From Apilactobacillus kunkeei (lineage in GTDB: Bacteria; Bacillota; Bacilli; Lactobacillales; Lactobacillaceae): a stretch of 64,000 bases of DNA. Under the pieces are notes generated by a model. The model made no database searches and was not told the DNA's origin. It saw nothing but the letters and a program-made list of their open reading frames with translations. The DNA is taken from NCBI RefSeq assembly GCF_001308195.1, contig NZ_JXDF01000012.1:62001-126000 (forward strand), in the 5' to 3' direction. Below, piece after piece: positions 21,207-30,694 of this stretch. The stretch's first letter is position 1, and each line of letters opens with the position of its first letter. The translations under genes were made by a program, and so were the position numbers.

Positions 21207-21680
21207 ATGGTTAAGAAGAAACCAACTAATAAAGACGATAACTTGGTTGCGCAAAATCGCAAAGCTCGTCATGATTACCGCGTTTTACAAACTTATGAAG
21301 CAGGGATTGCATTGACTGGTACTGAAATCAAGTCTGTTCGTGCAAGTCGTGTCAATCTAAAGGATGGGTTCGCCCAAATTAGAGATGGCCAAGCTACATT
21401 GATGAATGTTCACATTAGTGAATATGAACAAGGTAATCAGTTCAATCATGATCCACTTAGAAATCGTAAATTGCTTTTACACAAGCAAGAAATCAAGCGA
21501 CTAGCAAAGGAAACAGACAAAAAGGGAGTTACAATCGTTCCCTTGAAGATGTACCTTAAGAAAGGTTTTGCTAAGGTCTTGATTGGTGTTGCCGAAGGTA
21601 AGCATGAATACGATAAACGTGAAACAATGAAGAAACGTGATCAAGAACGTGAAATCTCACGTGTATTAAAACACTACTAA
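21207..21680 (+). CDS. smpB: SsrA-binding protein SmpB
   Basis: SmpB carries tmRNA into stalled ribosomes for trans-translation. The 157-residue product has the oligonucleotide-binding core [20 protein letters not shown] (residues 13-32), [18 protein letters not shown] and the C-terminal [20 protein letters not shown] tail typical of the family. A TTG at 21201 is in frame, but GAGAGGTGA (21192-21199) is correctly spaced only for ATG 21207. It follows rnr as in most Firmicutes. The tmRNA gene itself is not in this window. Confidence 0.96.
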   Translation: MVKKKPTNKDDNLVAQNRKARHDYRVLQTYEAGIALTGTEIKSVRASRVNLKDGFAQIRDGQATLMNVHISEYEQGNQFNHDPLRNRKLLLHKQEIKRLAKETDKKGVTIVPLKMYLKKGFAKVLIGVAEGKHEYDKRETMKKRDQEREISRVLKHY

Positions 21681-21711
21681 AAAAAGCGTCCCGGAATGGG
21701 GCGCTTTTTTG
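21681..21711 (+). terminator. Intrinsic terminator after smpB
   Basis: AGCGTCCC pairs with GGGGCGCT (one G-U) followed by T residues. Confidence 0.9.
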
Positions 21712-21762
21712 CGATGTGAATTTATTTTATATATGATAAAATTATATATAGAGGTGTTATAA

Positions 21763-22452
21763 ATGAAACCTTTTATTCACAATGACTGGTGGGATGTATT
21801 GAAGCCAGAATTTGAAAAAGAGTATTACCAAGATTTACGCAAATTTTTAGTTGAAGAATATGAAAATCATGAAATCCATCCAAACGCTAATCAAATCTAT
21901 GAAGCATTTGAATGGACACCATTCTCAAAAGTAAAAGTAGTTATTTTAGGCCAAGACCCATACCATGAACCCAATCAAGCACATGGTTTGAGTTTCTCAG
22001 TCCTACCAGGAGTGAAGGTGCCACCTTCGCTTCGAAATATTTACAAGGAATTAGAAAGTGATTTAGGCATCAAACCGGTTAATCATGGCTACCTTGAAAA
22101 GTGGGCCAAACAAGGTGTTCTATTATTGAACTCAGTATTGACCGTAAGAGATGGAATTGCATTTTCCCACAAATCAAAGGGATGGGAGAAATTAACCGAT
22201 ACTGCAATTGAAAAGTTATCACAACGTCCTGAACCAGTCGTATTTATCCTTTGGGGGAGAGCGGCTAGAGACAAGGTGAAGTTGATTAATACCAAGACCA
22301 ATATTGTGATTGAATCAGCTCATCCAAGTCCATTGTCAGCACACCGTGGTTTCTTCGGATCCAAACCATTTTCAAAGACTAATATTGCCCTAGAATCATT
22401 GGGCGAAAAGCCAATTGATTGGCAATTACCAGAACACGTTACAATCCATTAG
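21763..22452 (+). CDS. ung: Uracil-DNA glycosylase
   Basis: Ung excises uracil from DNA to start base-excision repair. The 229-residue family-1 enzyme contains the water-activating loop [20 protein letters not shown] (catalytic Asp about residue 66), [10 protein letters not shown] and the DNA-intercalation loop [20 protein letters not shown] (catalytic His about 188). It has its own promoter region with a TATATA-rich stretch. The pta ribosome site overlaps its stop codon, so ung-pta-tsaE are one transcription unit, as in many lactobacilli. Confidence 0.97.
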   Translation: MKPFIHNDWWDVLKPEFEKEYYQDLRKFLVEEYENHEIHPNANQIYEAFEWTPFSKVKVVILGQDPYHEPNQAHGLSFSVLPGVKVPPSLRNIYKELESDLGIKPVNHGYLEKWAKQGVLLLNSVLTVRDGIAFSHKSKGWEKLTDTAIEKLSQRPEPVVFILWGRAARDKVKLINTKTNIVIESAHPSPLSAHRGFFGSKPFSKTNIALESLGEKPIDWQLPEHVTIH

Positions 22453-22463
22453 GAGGAAGAAAT

Positions 22464-23429
22464 ATGAGTTTACTAGATGAATTAAAAGAAAAGATTAGTG
22501 GTTTAAACAAGAAAATCGTTTTCCCAGAAGGAGACGACATTAGAATTATCGAAGCAGCTAGTCGTTTAGCTGACGAAAACCTAATCCACCCAGTACTATT
22601 AGGTGACCCAGCAGAAATCAAACAAAACGCCGGTGACTTCAACCTATCAAACGTTGAAATTGTCGACATTAACAACTACCCAGAAAAAGACTTCGAAGAA
22701 ATGCTAGATGCATTAGAAGAACGTCGTAACGGTAAGAACACCCGTGAACAATTAGCTGAATGGCTAAAGGATGCTAACTACTTCGGTACTATGTTAGTTT
22801 ACATGGATAAGGCTGACGGAATGGTATCAGGTGCAGCTCATGCTACCGGTGATACTGTTAGACCTGCTCTTCAAATCATCAAGACCCAAGAAGGCATGCG
22901 TCGTATCTCAGGTTCATTCTTGATGCAAAAGGGTGACACTAGATACGTCTTTGCCGACTGTGCTATTAACATCGAACTAGATGCTAAAGGCATGGTTGAA
23001 GTTGCTAAGCAAAGTGTTATCACTGCTAAACAATTCAACATCGATCCAAAGGTTGCCTTTCTAAGTTTCTCAACTAAGGGATCAGCTAAGGGCGACATGG
23101 TAACCAAGGTGCAAGAAGCAGCTGCAATGGCCAAAGACGAACTAGATGTTCCTTCAGATGGTGAACTACAATTTGATGCCGCACTAGTACCAGAAGTTGC
23201 TAACAAGAAAGCACCTGGTTCAGAAGTTGCTGGACAAGCTAACGTTTTCGTATTCCCTGAACTACAATCAGGAAACATTGGTTACAAGATTGCTCAACGT
23301 CTAGGTGGCTTTGAAGCATTTGGTCCACTACTACAAGGTTTGGCAAAACCAGTTTCAGATCTTTCACGTGGATGTGTCGCAGAAGATGTTTACAACGTTG
23401 CAATCATTAACGCAATCCAATCTCTATAA
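22464..23429 (+). CDS. pta: Phosphate acetyltransferase
   Basis: Pta converts acetyl-CoA and phosphate to acetyl phosphate. In heterofermenters it can run the other way toward ethanol. The 321-residue protein has KIVFPEGDDIRI (residues 14-25), AHATGDTVRPALQIIK near 130, the KGSAKGDMV loop near 206 and the C-terminal GFEAFGPLLQGLAKPVSDLSRG. The frame stays open back to 22419, but AGGAGG at 22451-22456 fixes ATG 22464. Short type-I Pta without the N-terminal extension found in enterobacteria. Confidence 0.96.
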   Translation: MSLLDELKEKISGLNKKIVFPEGDDIRIIEAASRLADENLIHPVLLGDPAEIKQNAGDFNLSNVEIVDINNYPEKDFEEMLDALEERRNGKNTREQLAEWLKDANYFGTMLVYMDKADGMVSGAAHATGDTVRPALQIIKTQEGMRRISGSFLMQKGDTRYVFADCAINIELDAKGMVEVAKQSVITAKQFNIDPKVAFLSFSTKGSAKGDMVTKVQEAAAMAKDELDVPSDGELQFDAALVPEVANKKAPGSEVAGQANVFVFPELQSGNIGYKIAQRLGGFEAFGPLLQGLAKPVSDLSRGCVAEDVYNVAIINAIQSL

Positions 23430-23448
23430 GCAAAAGGAGGGATGATTC

Positions 23449-23925
23449 TTGGTTAAAGTTAACGTAGAATCACCTGATGAAACAAAACAATATGGTGAAC
23501 AATTGGCACCATTATTAAAGGCTAAAGACGTCATCTTGTTGGATGGTGACCTAGGTGCGGGTAAGACAACTTTCACCAAGGGATTAGCTAAGGGCTTGGG
23601 TATTAAACGTAATATCAAGAGTCCGACATTTACCATTATCCGTGAGTATCAAGGTGGCAGATTGCCACTTTACCACATGGATATCTATCGTTTAGACGAT
23701 GGTAGCGGGGATGAACTAGGACTAGAAGAATACTTCAACGGTGACGGTGTTAACGTTATCGAATGGTCCGAATTCATTGCCGATGAACTACCTGACGATT
23801 ACTTGAAGATTGTTTTCCGTCGTGATGATGAAAAGGGTGAAGACTTTAGAACCATTTCATTTGAACCAAGCGGCAAACGCTTTGAAGACATCGTTAAGCA
23901 AATTTTTCCACAGGTGGAAAAATAG
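23449..23925 (+). CDS. tsaE: tRNA threonylcarbamoyladenosine biosynthesis ATPase TsaE
   Basis: TsaE is the small P-loop ATPase that works with TsaB and TsaD to make t6A37 in ANN-decoding tRNAs. The 158-residue product shows Walker A GDLGAGKTTF (about residues 33-42), SPTFTIIREYQG (about 58-69) and VNVIEWSEFI (about 97). It starts at TTG 23449, 8 nt after AAAGGAGG. It lies directly after pta, a common lactobacillus arrangement. The next gene starts 3 nt after its stop. Confidence 0.94.
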   Translation: MVKVNVESPDETKQYGEQLAPLLKAKDVILLDGDLGAGKTTFTKGLAKGLGIKRNIKSPTFTIIREYQGGRLPLYHMDIYRLDDGSGDELGLEEYFNGDGVNVIEWSEFIADELPDDYLKIVFRRDDEKGEDFRTISFEPSGKRFEDIVKQIFPQVEK

Positions 23926-23927
23926 CG

Positions 23928-24428
23928 ATGTGTAATTTAGAGGTGCGTTGTGCACAACCAGACGATGCAGATAAGTTAATCGAATTGATTGCACAATTAA
24001 AACAAGAATCAGACCAATACACGATTGATCCAAATATTGGGAATTTATCCGTTGATGATCAAGCTCAACAAATAATGCTGGTTAATCAAACCCGTAGTTT
24101 TATCATTGGTTTAGCATTTTTGGATGATCAACCGGTAGGGATGATTCAGGTCCAAGAACTACAAGATTCCGGAATCGGTGAGCTTGGCATTGCCGTCTTA
24201 AATCAATATAGTCACCAAGGAATTGGTGGCCAGTTAATGGATTTTGTAATTGATTGGGCAACCTATGACAGTAACTTATCCACATTGGCACTGGTTGTGA
24301 AAAAGACCAACGAACACGCAATTCACTTATACGCAAAAAGTGGCTTTACCGTCGTAAAGAAAAGGGTAATTAATGCACTTGGAAGTGTATTATCCACACA
24401 AGAAATGCAATATAACCTAAAAAAATAA
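23928..24428 (+). CDS. GNAT-family N-acetyltransferase
   Basis: This 166-residue protein has the GNAT fold. The acetyl-CoA loop is NQYSHQGIGGQL (about residues 91-102, QxxGxG), followed by LALVVKKTNEHAIHLYAKSGF (quoted in part: NEHAIHLYAKSGF, about 128-140) from motif B. The substrate is unknown. In many Firmicutes tsaE is followed by tsaB and the ribosomal acetyltransferase rimI, but this protein does not look like a clear RimI. It starts 3 nt after tsaE, so it is translationally coupled in the ung-pta-tsaE unit. Confidence 0.85.
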   Translation: MCNLEVRCAQPDDADKLIELIAQLKQESDQYTIDPNIGNLSVDDQAQQIMLVNQTRSFIIGLAFLDDQPVGMIQVQELQDSGIGELGIAVLNQYSHQGIGGQLMDFVIDWATYDSNLSTLALVVKKTNEHAIHLYAKSGFTVVKKRVINALGSVLSTQEMQYNLKK

Positions 24429-24455
24429 GCACCCATTTGGATGCTTATTTTTTTA
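24420..24455. terminator. Bidirectional terminator
   Basis: AATAAGCA and TGCTTATT pair across a loop, flanked by A- and T-runs. It lies between the GNAT gene and the convergent exonuclease gene and overlaps the end of both. Confidence 0.85.
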
Positions 24456-24981
24456 CCTTGATGAATGACTTGATCACGTCATCATCAAAGTGTTCTTGTT
24501 GATAAATTAAAATATTAGCGCAAGCTAAGCTATCATCTAACGCATTATGATGATGGTGAAGTCTGATTCCTAAGTTGGCACAAACCGTATTTAGTTTGTG
24601 ATTCTTAAACTCTGGGAAAAGATATTTACAAGTCTTAACCGTATCTAATGTTTTATAAATTGGAACGGTTAGTCCATAACGCATTAAGGTACGTGCCAAT
24701 ACACTATTATCAAATGAGTTGTTGTGGGCAATTACTAATTGATCCTTGGTAAAAAATTGCTTGATTACCGGCCAGATTTCAGGGAAGGTAGGCGCGTCAG
24801 CAACATCGCTTTCGTGAATACCGTGAATATCGACGTTTCGATAATTAAAATCGGTTTCAGGATTAATTAGAGTATAGAATTCATCAACAACCTTGTTATC
24901 GCGGACAACGGTTAATGCTAATGAACAGGCACTAGCTCGTTGATTATTGGCAGTTTCAAAATCAATTGCAACGAAGTTCAT
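24445..24981 (-). CDS. DEDDh 3'-5' exonuclease (DnaQ/epsilon-like)
   Basis: A 178-residue stand-alone exonuclease of the DnaQ superfamily. Motif ExoI is VAIDFETA (Asp7/Glu9), ExoII lies in IAHNNSFDNSVLARTL (about 83-98) and ExoIII is HHNALDDSLACA (His and Asp about 143-148), giving the DEDDh set. It lacks the extra domains of PolC or DinG, so it may be a proofreading or nucleic-acid processing nuclease. AAAGGACG precedes the ATG. It is monocistronic. Confidence 0.86.
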   Translation of the reverse strand: MNFVAIDFETANNQRASACSLALTVVRDNKVVDEFYTLINPETDFNYRNVDIHGIHESDVADAPTFPEIWPVIKQFFTKDQLVIAHNNSFDNSVLARTLMRYGLTVPIYKTLDTVKTCKYLFPEFKNHKLNTVCANLGIRLHHHHNALDDSLACANILIYQQEHFDDDVIKSFIKVKK

Positions 24982-25153
24982 TAATAACGTCCTTTCGTTT
25001 TATTCTTTCAACATTATAACATGGTCTTACTATGTGATATCGTGGTAAAATTAAAAATGTATTAATACGAGTTATCTCGTTGTAAATATTAAAAGTATGT
25101 GTTTTCTACGAATAAACTCGTATAAATTATGATAATTAAGGAAAATGATTAAA

Positions 25154-26029
25154 ATGGAAAAAATTAAGCTTTTAAAAAATGAACCATTATCAAAATATAC
25201 ATTCACAGAAACTGGTGGACCTGCTGACCTGGTTGCCTTTCCTAAAAATACAGACGAAGTCAGAGAATTACTATCAATGGCAAAACGTGATGATCTACCA
25301 ATCACCATTTTAGGAAATGCCAGTAATTTAATCATCAAGGATGGTGGAATTAGGGGATTAGTCATCATCTTAACTGAGATGAATGAAATTACATCTCACG
25401 ATGATTTAGTAATTGCTCAAGCGGGTGCTAGATACATCGATACTACCATTGTTGCCCAACAACACGGTTTAACCGGAATGGAATTTGCTGCCGGAATTCC
25501 GGGTAGTATCGGAGGAGCAGTCTTCATGAATGCTGGTGCATACGGTGGCGAAACCGCCGAAGTGATTGAATCAGTCACTGTTTTAACACCAGAAAATGAA
25601 ATCAAGACACTATCAAATAGTGAATTAGATTTTGGTTACAGACATAGCGCTGTGCAAGACCAAGACGACATCGTTTTGGAAGCAACATTTAAGTTATCCG
25701 CTGGGGATAAAGATGAAATCCAAGCAGAAATGGATCGTTTAAATGCATTACGTGAATCAAAACAACCACTTGATCTACCGTCTTGTGGAAGTGTGTTCAA
25801 GAGACCAGAGGGTTACTTTGCTGGTAAGTTAATTCACGATGCCGGTCTTCAAGGATACCAATCAGGGGGTGCCCAAGTATCTAAGAAACATGCTGGGTTC
25901 ATTGTGAACATTGATAACGCCACTGCTACCGATTACTTAGACGTAATCAAGCATGTGCAAGAAACTGTTTACGCTAAAAACAAAGTACATCTAGAAACGG
26001 AAGTAAGAATTATCGGACAAGACAAATAG
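25154..26029 (+). CDS. murB: UDP-N-acetylenolpyruvoylglucosamine reductase
   Basis: MurB reduces UDP-GlcNAc-enolpyruvate to UDP-MurNAc with FAD and NADPH, the second committed step of peptidoglycan synthesis. The 291-residue protein has [16 protein letters not shown] (about residues 15-30), the FAD loop ILGNASNLI (about 55), [26 protein letters not shown] (quoted in part: [17 protein letters not shown]) and [18 protein letters not shown] with the proton-donor serine. Of two in-frame ATGs (25145, 25154), AAGGA at 25138-25142 fits the second. In many lactobacilli murB is near cdaA; here two genes lie between. Confidence 0.95.
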   Translation: MEKIKLLKNEPLSKYTFTETGGPADLVAFPKNTDEVRELLSMAKRDDLPITILGNASNLIIKDGGIRGLVIILTEMNEITSHDDLVIAQAGARYIDTTIVAQQHGLTGMEFAAGIPGSIGGAVFMNAGAYGGETAEVIESVTVLTPENEIKTLSNSELDFGYRHSAVQDQDDIVLEATFKLSAGDKDEIQAEMDRLNALRESKQPLDLPSCGSVFKRPEGYFAGKLIHDAGLQGYQSGGAQVSKKHAGFIVNIDNATATDYLDVIKHVQETVYAKNKVHLETEVRIIGQDK

Positions 26030-26040
26030 GGGGATAATCC

Positions 26041-28002
26041 ATGCAGCTTATTGAAATTATTTTATTTTTAACATTACTACTGCTTCTATCAACAATCATT
26101 AATCACTATGTTAAGGCCATTCCAGTTAGTTTAATCCAGGTCGTATTCGGATGTGGATTAGCATTGATTGGTAACTTCAGCATTAACCTAAGTACAGACT
26201 GGTTTTTACTATTATTCATTGCACCGTTGCTATTTAACGACGGGCGTCGTTTTCCCAAGGATGAACTTTGGGAATTGAGATGGCCCATCTTCGCAAACGC
26301 AATCATCTTAGTATTTATCACCATGTTCTTTGGTGGTTTGTTAATTTATAAATTAATTCCATCAATGCCACTTCCAGTAGCATTCTCATTAGCTGCAATT
26401 TTATCACCAACTGATCCAATTGCCGTTGAATCAATCGCCAAAAAGGTGCGCTTACCAAAGAACATTTTGCACTTGGTAAACGGAGAAAGTTTAATCAATG
26501 ATGCCAGTGGTTTGATTGGTTTTAAGTATGCCATTGCCGCAACTGTTTATGGTGCCTTTTCATTAAAAAATGCCGTAGGGGACTTCTTCTACATCAGTAT
26601 TGTTGGTGCCATCATTGGGGTAGTTACAATGCTAGTTATCTCATTGGTACGTAAATGGTTATACAAGAACGGTTTAACGAACTTAGTATTTAACGTAGTT
26701 CTACAAATTGTTTCACCATTCGTGATCTACATGTTATCTGAAGATGTTTTCCATGCTTCAGGGGTAATTGCGGTTGTAACAGCCGGAATTGTGTACCATG
26801 TGAATAACACATCCACACAATCATCATCAGCTGAGTTACAACTAATTAGTGAACAAGCTTGGAACATTATCGTTTACCTACTAAACGGAATCGTGTTCTT
26901 GATTCTAGGAATTGAACTACCATTTGCGATGGAAGCCGTTATTAACGACATGAAGTTCAACACATTCCAATCCATTGGTTACGCCGTTGTAACCTGGTTG
27001 ATTATTCTAATCATTCGAATTGTGTGGATTATTCTATACGAAATCTGTCACAACCTAATTACCACTAAGAAGGTTGGACCAATCGATATCAGAACTGCAA
27101 ACATTGTTGGGTTCTCAGGTGTTCGTGGTGCCATTACTATGGCCGGGATTCTTTCGATTCCATTGATTACCGTACAAAACGAGGCATTCCCTGATCGTGA
27201 ATTGGTACTATTCATCGCATCAATCGTCATCGTTTTAAGTCTACTAGCTGCGGTAACTGTGTTGCCATTAATTTCTAAAAACGATCCGGTCGTTTCTTAC
27301 AACAATGATAACCATTGGAGTGAAGAAAAGGCGCGTATCTACGTTCTAAACTACGTGATTGATGACATCAAACAAATGGACCGTCCTGATAAACACATTT
27401 GCAATATTTTAATCGATCAATGTGAATTGATGATTAGACAACTATCTTCAATCAAACCAGATGAGTTAGAAAAGAGTATTCGTTCATTGGCTGTTGAATA
27501 TGAACACCAAGCGGTTAAGAAATTAGTCGCAGACAAGATTGTTACTAGCAAGGAAGCCAATGCGATTAACTATCAAATTAACCATCGTGAATTGAAGAAC
27601 CTAGTTGCATTTAATGATTTCAACTTAAAACTAGAATTCATGTCAGCCGTTCAAACAACCAAGTTATGGCTATTCAAACAACGTTCTGACAAGGAACAAA
27701 AACTAAAGATTCAAAAAGCTTTGATTATGGTCAATGACTATACCGTTCAAAAGCTAAAAGAACATGGTGATTCAAAAGTAATTAATTCCATTGTGGATGA
27801 ATACACCAACCTTAGTTTAGCTTTAAGAACTCGTTCATTGGATTACGAAAAGTACTACCGTATCGCTAAGGAACGTGAACTAGAAGCTTACCGTAAAGGA
27901 ATTCAAGAATTATTGATCAACGATAAGATTAGCTTAAAACTTGCTTCTAAATTAAGACAAGAAGTTAACTACGTTGAAAATAACGAATTAAGCACAGACT
28001 AA
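26041..28002 (+). CDS. CPA1-family Na+/H+ antiporter
   Basis: A 653-residue cation/proton antiporter of the NhaP/NhaK/NHE type. About eleven membrane segments span residues 1-405, with AAILSPTDPIAVESIAKK (about 117-134) and NGESLINDASGLIGFKYAIA (about 145-164, the acidic ion-binding pair) and GFSGVRGAITMAG (about 357). The remaining 240 residues form a cytoplasmic helical tail. AGGGGGAT precedes the ATG, and it starts 11 nt after murB, so the two are co-transcribed. A role in pH or sodium homeostasis is inferred from the family. Confidence 0.92.
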   Translation: MQLIEIILFLTLLLLLSTIINHYVKAIPVSLIQVVFGCGLALIGNFSINLSTDWFLLLFIAPLLFNDGRRFPKDELWELRWPIFANAIILVFITMFFGGLLIYKLIPSMPLPVAFSLAAILSPTDPIAVESIAKKVRLPKNILHLVNGESLINDASGLIGFKYAIAATVYGAFSLKNAVGDFFYISIVGAIIGVVTMLVISLVRKWLYKNGLTNLVFNVVLQIVSPFVIYMLSEDVFHASGVIAVVTAGIVYHVNNTSTQSSSAELQLISEQAWNIIVYLLNGIVFLILGIELPFAMEAVINDMKFNTFQSIGYAVVTWLIILIIRIVWIILYEICHNLITTKKVGPIDIRTANIVGFSGVRGAITMAGILSIPLITVQNEAFPDRELVLFIASIVIVLSLLAAVTVLPLISKNDPVVSYNNDNHWSEEKARIYVLNYVIDDIKQMDRPDKHICNILIDQCELMIRQLSSIKPDELEKSIRSLAVEYEHQAVKKLVADKIVTSKEANAINYQINHRELKNLVAFNDFNLKLEFMSAVQTTKLWLFKQRSDKEQKLKIQKALIMVNDYTVQKLKEHGDSKVINSIVDEYTNLSLALRTRSLDYEKYYRIAKERELEAYRKGIQELLINDKISLKLASKLRQEVNYVENNELSTD

Positions 28003-28033
28003 AAAAAGACAGCCAATAAAGGCTGTCTTTTTA
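28001..28033. terminator. Bidirectional terminator
   Basis: AAAGACAGCC and GGCTGTCTTT pair around AATAAA, with A-run and T-run flanks. It serves the antiporter gene and the convergent DUF1361 gene. Confidence 0.92.
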
Positions 28034-28693
28034 TTATTCTTTTGAATCTTTCACATCTTTTAGGATTAGGTATAAAATCCAGTAGATAAAGCATTGAACA
28101 ACTGTCATGATGAAGACAAATACTAACATTTTTAATGTCCACATCTCAGTTAATTGTTTGATCACCAAACGAGGTGAGAATAACAAGTAGATGGTGTGGA
28201 ATCTAAGGAATCTACCAACGTAAATTCCGATTGATGAAACAACGTTTAAAGCAAAGATTAGCAATACTTTTGCCACTTTGGAATGAATTGAGAAGAATGC
28301 GAAGCAACGGTTTACGATTTGGAATAATCCGTAGAAACCAAGCATTGAGCATCCTAAAGCACTAATCATTAAGAATGAGTAGTTCATCCACATGTGAGCA
28401 GATAATCTTAGTAGTCCGTTTGTTCCATAGGGTTGAAGTAGTGATAAGTGGAATAGATCGGTCAATAGGTAGGGTGCATTTGGATAAAAGATTAACCAAA
28501 GTGCAAAGATTGGCCAAAAAATCCATGACTTTTCAACGTACTTATTTGTTAGTTCCAAACTCAGTTCAATGGGGATGTAACCCAAGAAGGTGTTTAATAC
28601 TAAAAATTCAAACGGTGGCTTTGCGACCACGAATAAAAATATTATCCACAAAATGAAAAATAGGCGTACTTGCCAACGTGCGTTTTTAAACAT
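28034..28693 (-). CDS. DUF1361 integral membrane protein
   Basis: A 219-residue protein with about six hydrophobic segments and the DUF1361 hallmark FYPNAPYLLTDLFHLSLL (about residues 70-87). The function of this family is not established. The ribosome site GAGGGG precedes the ATG. It lies on the opposite strand between the murB-antiporter pair and the cdaA operon, and interrupts what is a tighter cluster in related bacteria. Confidence 0.82.
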   Translation of the reverse strand: MFKNARWQVRLFFILWIIFLFVVAKPPFEFLVLNTFLGYIPIELSLELTNKYVEKSWIFWPIFALWLIFYPNAPYLLTDLFHLSLLQPYGTNGLLRLSAHMWMNYSFLMISALGCSMLGFYGLFQIVNRCFAFFSIHSKVAKVLLIFALNVVSSIGIYVGRFLRFHTIYLLFSPRLVIKQLTEMWTLKMLVFVFIMTVVQCFIYWILYLILKDVKDSKE

Positions 28694-28853
28694 GATTTGG
28701 ACCCCTCAAAATATTATTAACCCTATTTTAACCCTTAAATGGCAAATATTGAATGATTATTACTTAAAAATTCTATCAAAAATGATAATGCTAAAAATAA
28801 ACGAAAATGAGTGATATAATATAAAATATGAATGAAATTATGGAGGAATAGGT

Positions 28854-29699
28854 ATGGGGATAAATTGGAGTAACATCTTAACACTAAGTAACCTTTTAGA
28901 TATCTTAGTTGTTTGGTTCATTATCTATGAGGTAATTATCTTACTTAAGGGCACAAAAGCTGTCCAATTATTCCGTGGTGTTTTAGTAATTGCCATCGTG
29001 AAAATTATCAGTGTAATCTTCGGATTCACAACTGTATCATACTTAACTGACCAAGTTATTAACTGGGGAGTTATCGCGATTATTGTTATTTTCCAACCTG
29101 AAATCAGACGTGGCCTAGAACATTTAGGTCGTGGCTCAATTATTAAACACGCACAAAACCAAAACGTTGAAAATGAAAAGATGATTTTGGAACTTGATAA
29201 AGCCATCCAATATATGTCCAAGCGTAGAATTGGTGCTTTAATGACTATTCAAATGGATACCGGATTGGAAGACTACATCGAAACTGGAATTAAGCTAGAT
29301 GCTGATATTACCGGTGAACTTTTGATTAATACATTTATTCCAAACACACCATTACATGATGGTGCAGTTATCATCAGTAATAATCGTGTTGCCGTGGCAG
29401 CTGCATACCTACCATTGTCACAAAGTAACCTAATTCCAAAGGAATTGGGAACTAGACACCGTGCAGCCGTTGGTATATCTGAAGTAACTGATGCCTTAAC
29501 AATTGTTATCTCTGAAGAAACAGGGGAAGTATCAATTACCAAGAACAACGAGTTATTACGTGGAATGAATAAGGACGACTATATGAAGTTCTTACGTGAT
29601 CAATTGATTACTAAGCAAGATTCAATGAATAAAAACTTATTTACAACCATCTTTAATTGGTTCGACAAGATCAAGCAATCAACAGGGGGGCAAAAGTAA
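28854..29699 (+). CDS. cdaA: Diadenylate cyclase CdaA
   Basis: CdaA makes the second messenger c-di-AMP, which controls potassium and osmolyte uptake and wall homeostasis. The 281-residue protein has three N-terminal membrane helices (residues 10-90) and a DAC domain with the two catalytic motifs PLHDGAVIIS (DGA, about residue 171) and GTRHRAAVGIS (RHR, about 203). A TATAAT preceded by TGA at 28810-28820 is a likely extended -10. It overlaps cdaR by one base (TAATG). The Kup transporter gene in this window is a typical c-di-AMP target. Confidence 0.96.
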   Translation: MGINWSNILTLSNLLDILVVWFIIYEVIILLKGTKAVQLFRGVLVIAIVKIISVIFGFTTVSYLTDQVINWGVIAIIVIFQPEIRRGLEHLGRGSIIKHAQNQNVENEKMILELDKAIQYMSKRRIGALMTIQMDTGLEDYIETGIKLDADITGELLINTFIPNTPLHDGAVIISNNRVAVAAAYLPLSQSNLIPKELGTRHRAAVGISEVTDALTIVISEETGEVSITKNNELLRGMNKDDYMKFLRDQLITKQDSMNKNLFTTIFNWFDKIKQSTGGQK

Positions 29700-30658
29700 T
29701 GAAGAAGTTTAATAGCCCATGGTACCTAAGATTATTGGCATTGATTTTTGCCATCTTATTATTTGCTTATGTTAACCAGTCAAAACTTTTTGGTTCAGGC
29801 AGTAACTATGGTAGTTCTGAAGACATTACTCAATTGACTTCTAACAAGTCAGCCAATATCTCAGTGCCACTACAATTAAATGTCGATAACAGCAAGTATT
29901 TTGTTACCGGATATCCTGAAAAGGTATCAGTTAAGATTGTAGGACCTACAGCGTTAGTTACTACCACAGTCAACACACAAAACTTTAAGGTGTATGCTGA
30001 TCTTTCCAGACTAGGCGTTGGAACTCATAAGGTTCGTTTGTATCAAGATGGTTTAAACAACGAATTAAGATACTACATCAACCCAAGTTATATCTACGTT
30101 AATATTCAACCTAGAAAGACAGTGGAATTCCCAGTCAAAGCCGAATACGAATCAGCTAACATTGCTGATGGTTATTCAGCTGGAAAACCAGTTCTTGGTA
30201 CCAACAAGGTGAAGGTGACTGGAGCAGCCAACGAAATTGCTAAGATTAAGCAAGTTGTTGCTAAGCTAAGCATTCCACAAAACACCAAGAAATCAATGAG
30301 CTCTTCAGCTGTTTTAGAAGCATTAGACTCAAAGGGTAGAATTGTTAACGTCATCTTGACGCCATCAACAACATCTGTTAACTTGCCAATTAGTAGTGGA
30401 AATAATAAAAACGTTCCACTAAAATTAAAGGTTGAAAATGGCTCAAGTAATCAAAAATACGAACTAACATCAGACACTGATAAGGTGAAGGTTTTTGGAA
30501 CGAAAAAAGAGCTAGAATCAATTGATAAAGTAGTCGCTTATGTTGATGTTTCTGGAATTACATCAAAGAAAGTGATTAATGTGGAACTAGATAAGAATCT
30601 AAATAACGTTACTGGTTTCGATCCTGAAAACATCAAAGTAACAGTTATTCCACAATAG
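29699..30658 (+). CDS. cdaR: CdaA regulatory protein (YbbR domains)
   Basis: CdaR is a membrane-anchored regulator that modulates CdaA. The 319-residue protein has one N-terminal membrane helix (about residues 9-26) followed by extracellular YbbR repeats (segments beginning VPLQLNVDNSKYFVTGYP, VEFPVKAEYESANIADGYS and VPLKLKVENGSSNQKYEL). The frame opens at 29657, but the real start is ATG 29699, overlapping the cdaA stop, with AGGGGGG just upstream. It is in the conserved cdaA-cdaR-glmM operon. Confidence 0.94.
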   Translation: MKKFNSPWYLRLLALIFAILLFAYVNQSKLFGSGSNYGSSEDITQLTSNKSANISVPLQLNVDNSKYFVTGYPEKVSVKIVGPTALVTTTVNTQNFKVYADLSRLGVGTHKVRLYQDGLNNELRYYINPSYIYVNIQPRKTVEFPVKAEYESANIADGYSAGKPVLGTNKVKVTGAANEIAKIKQVVAKLSIPQNTKKSMSSSAVLEALDSKGRIVNVILTPSTTSVNLPISSGNNKNVPLKLKVENGSSNQKYELTSDTDKVKVFGTKKELESIDKVVAYVDVSGITSKKVINVELDKNLNNVTGFDPENIKVTVIPQ

Positions 30659-30694
30659 ATTTTAAAGAATCGAATGATGAATGGAGATAAAATT

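Noticed and set aside
28830-28853. Six-codon reading frame overlapping the cdaA ribosome site
   Set aside because: Too short to judge; start and stop codons are expected at this density by chance.
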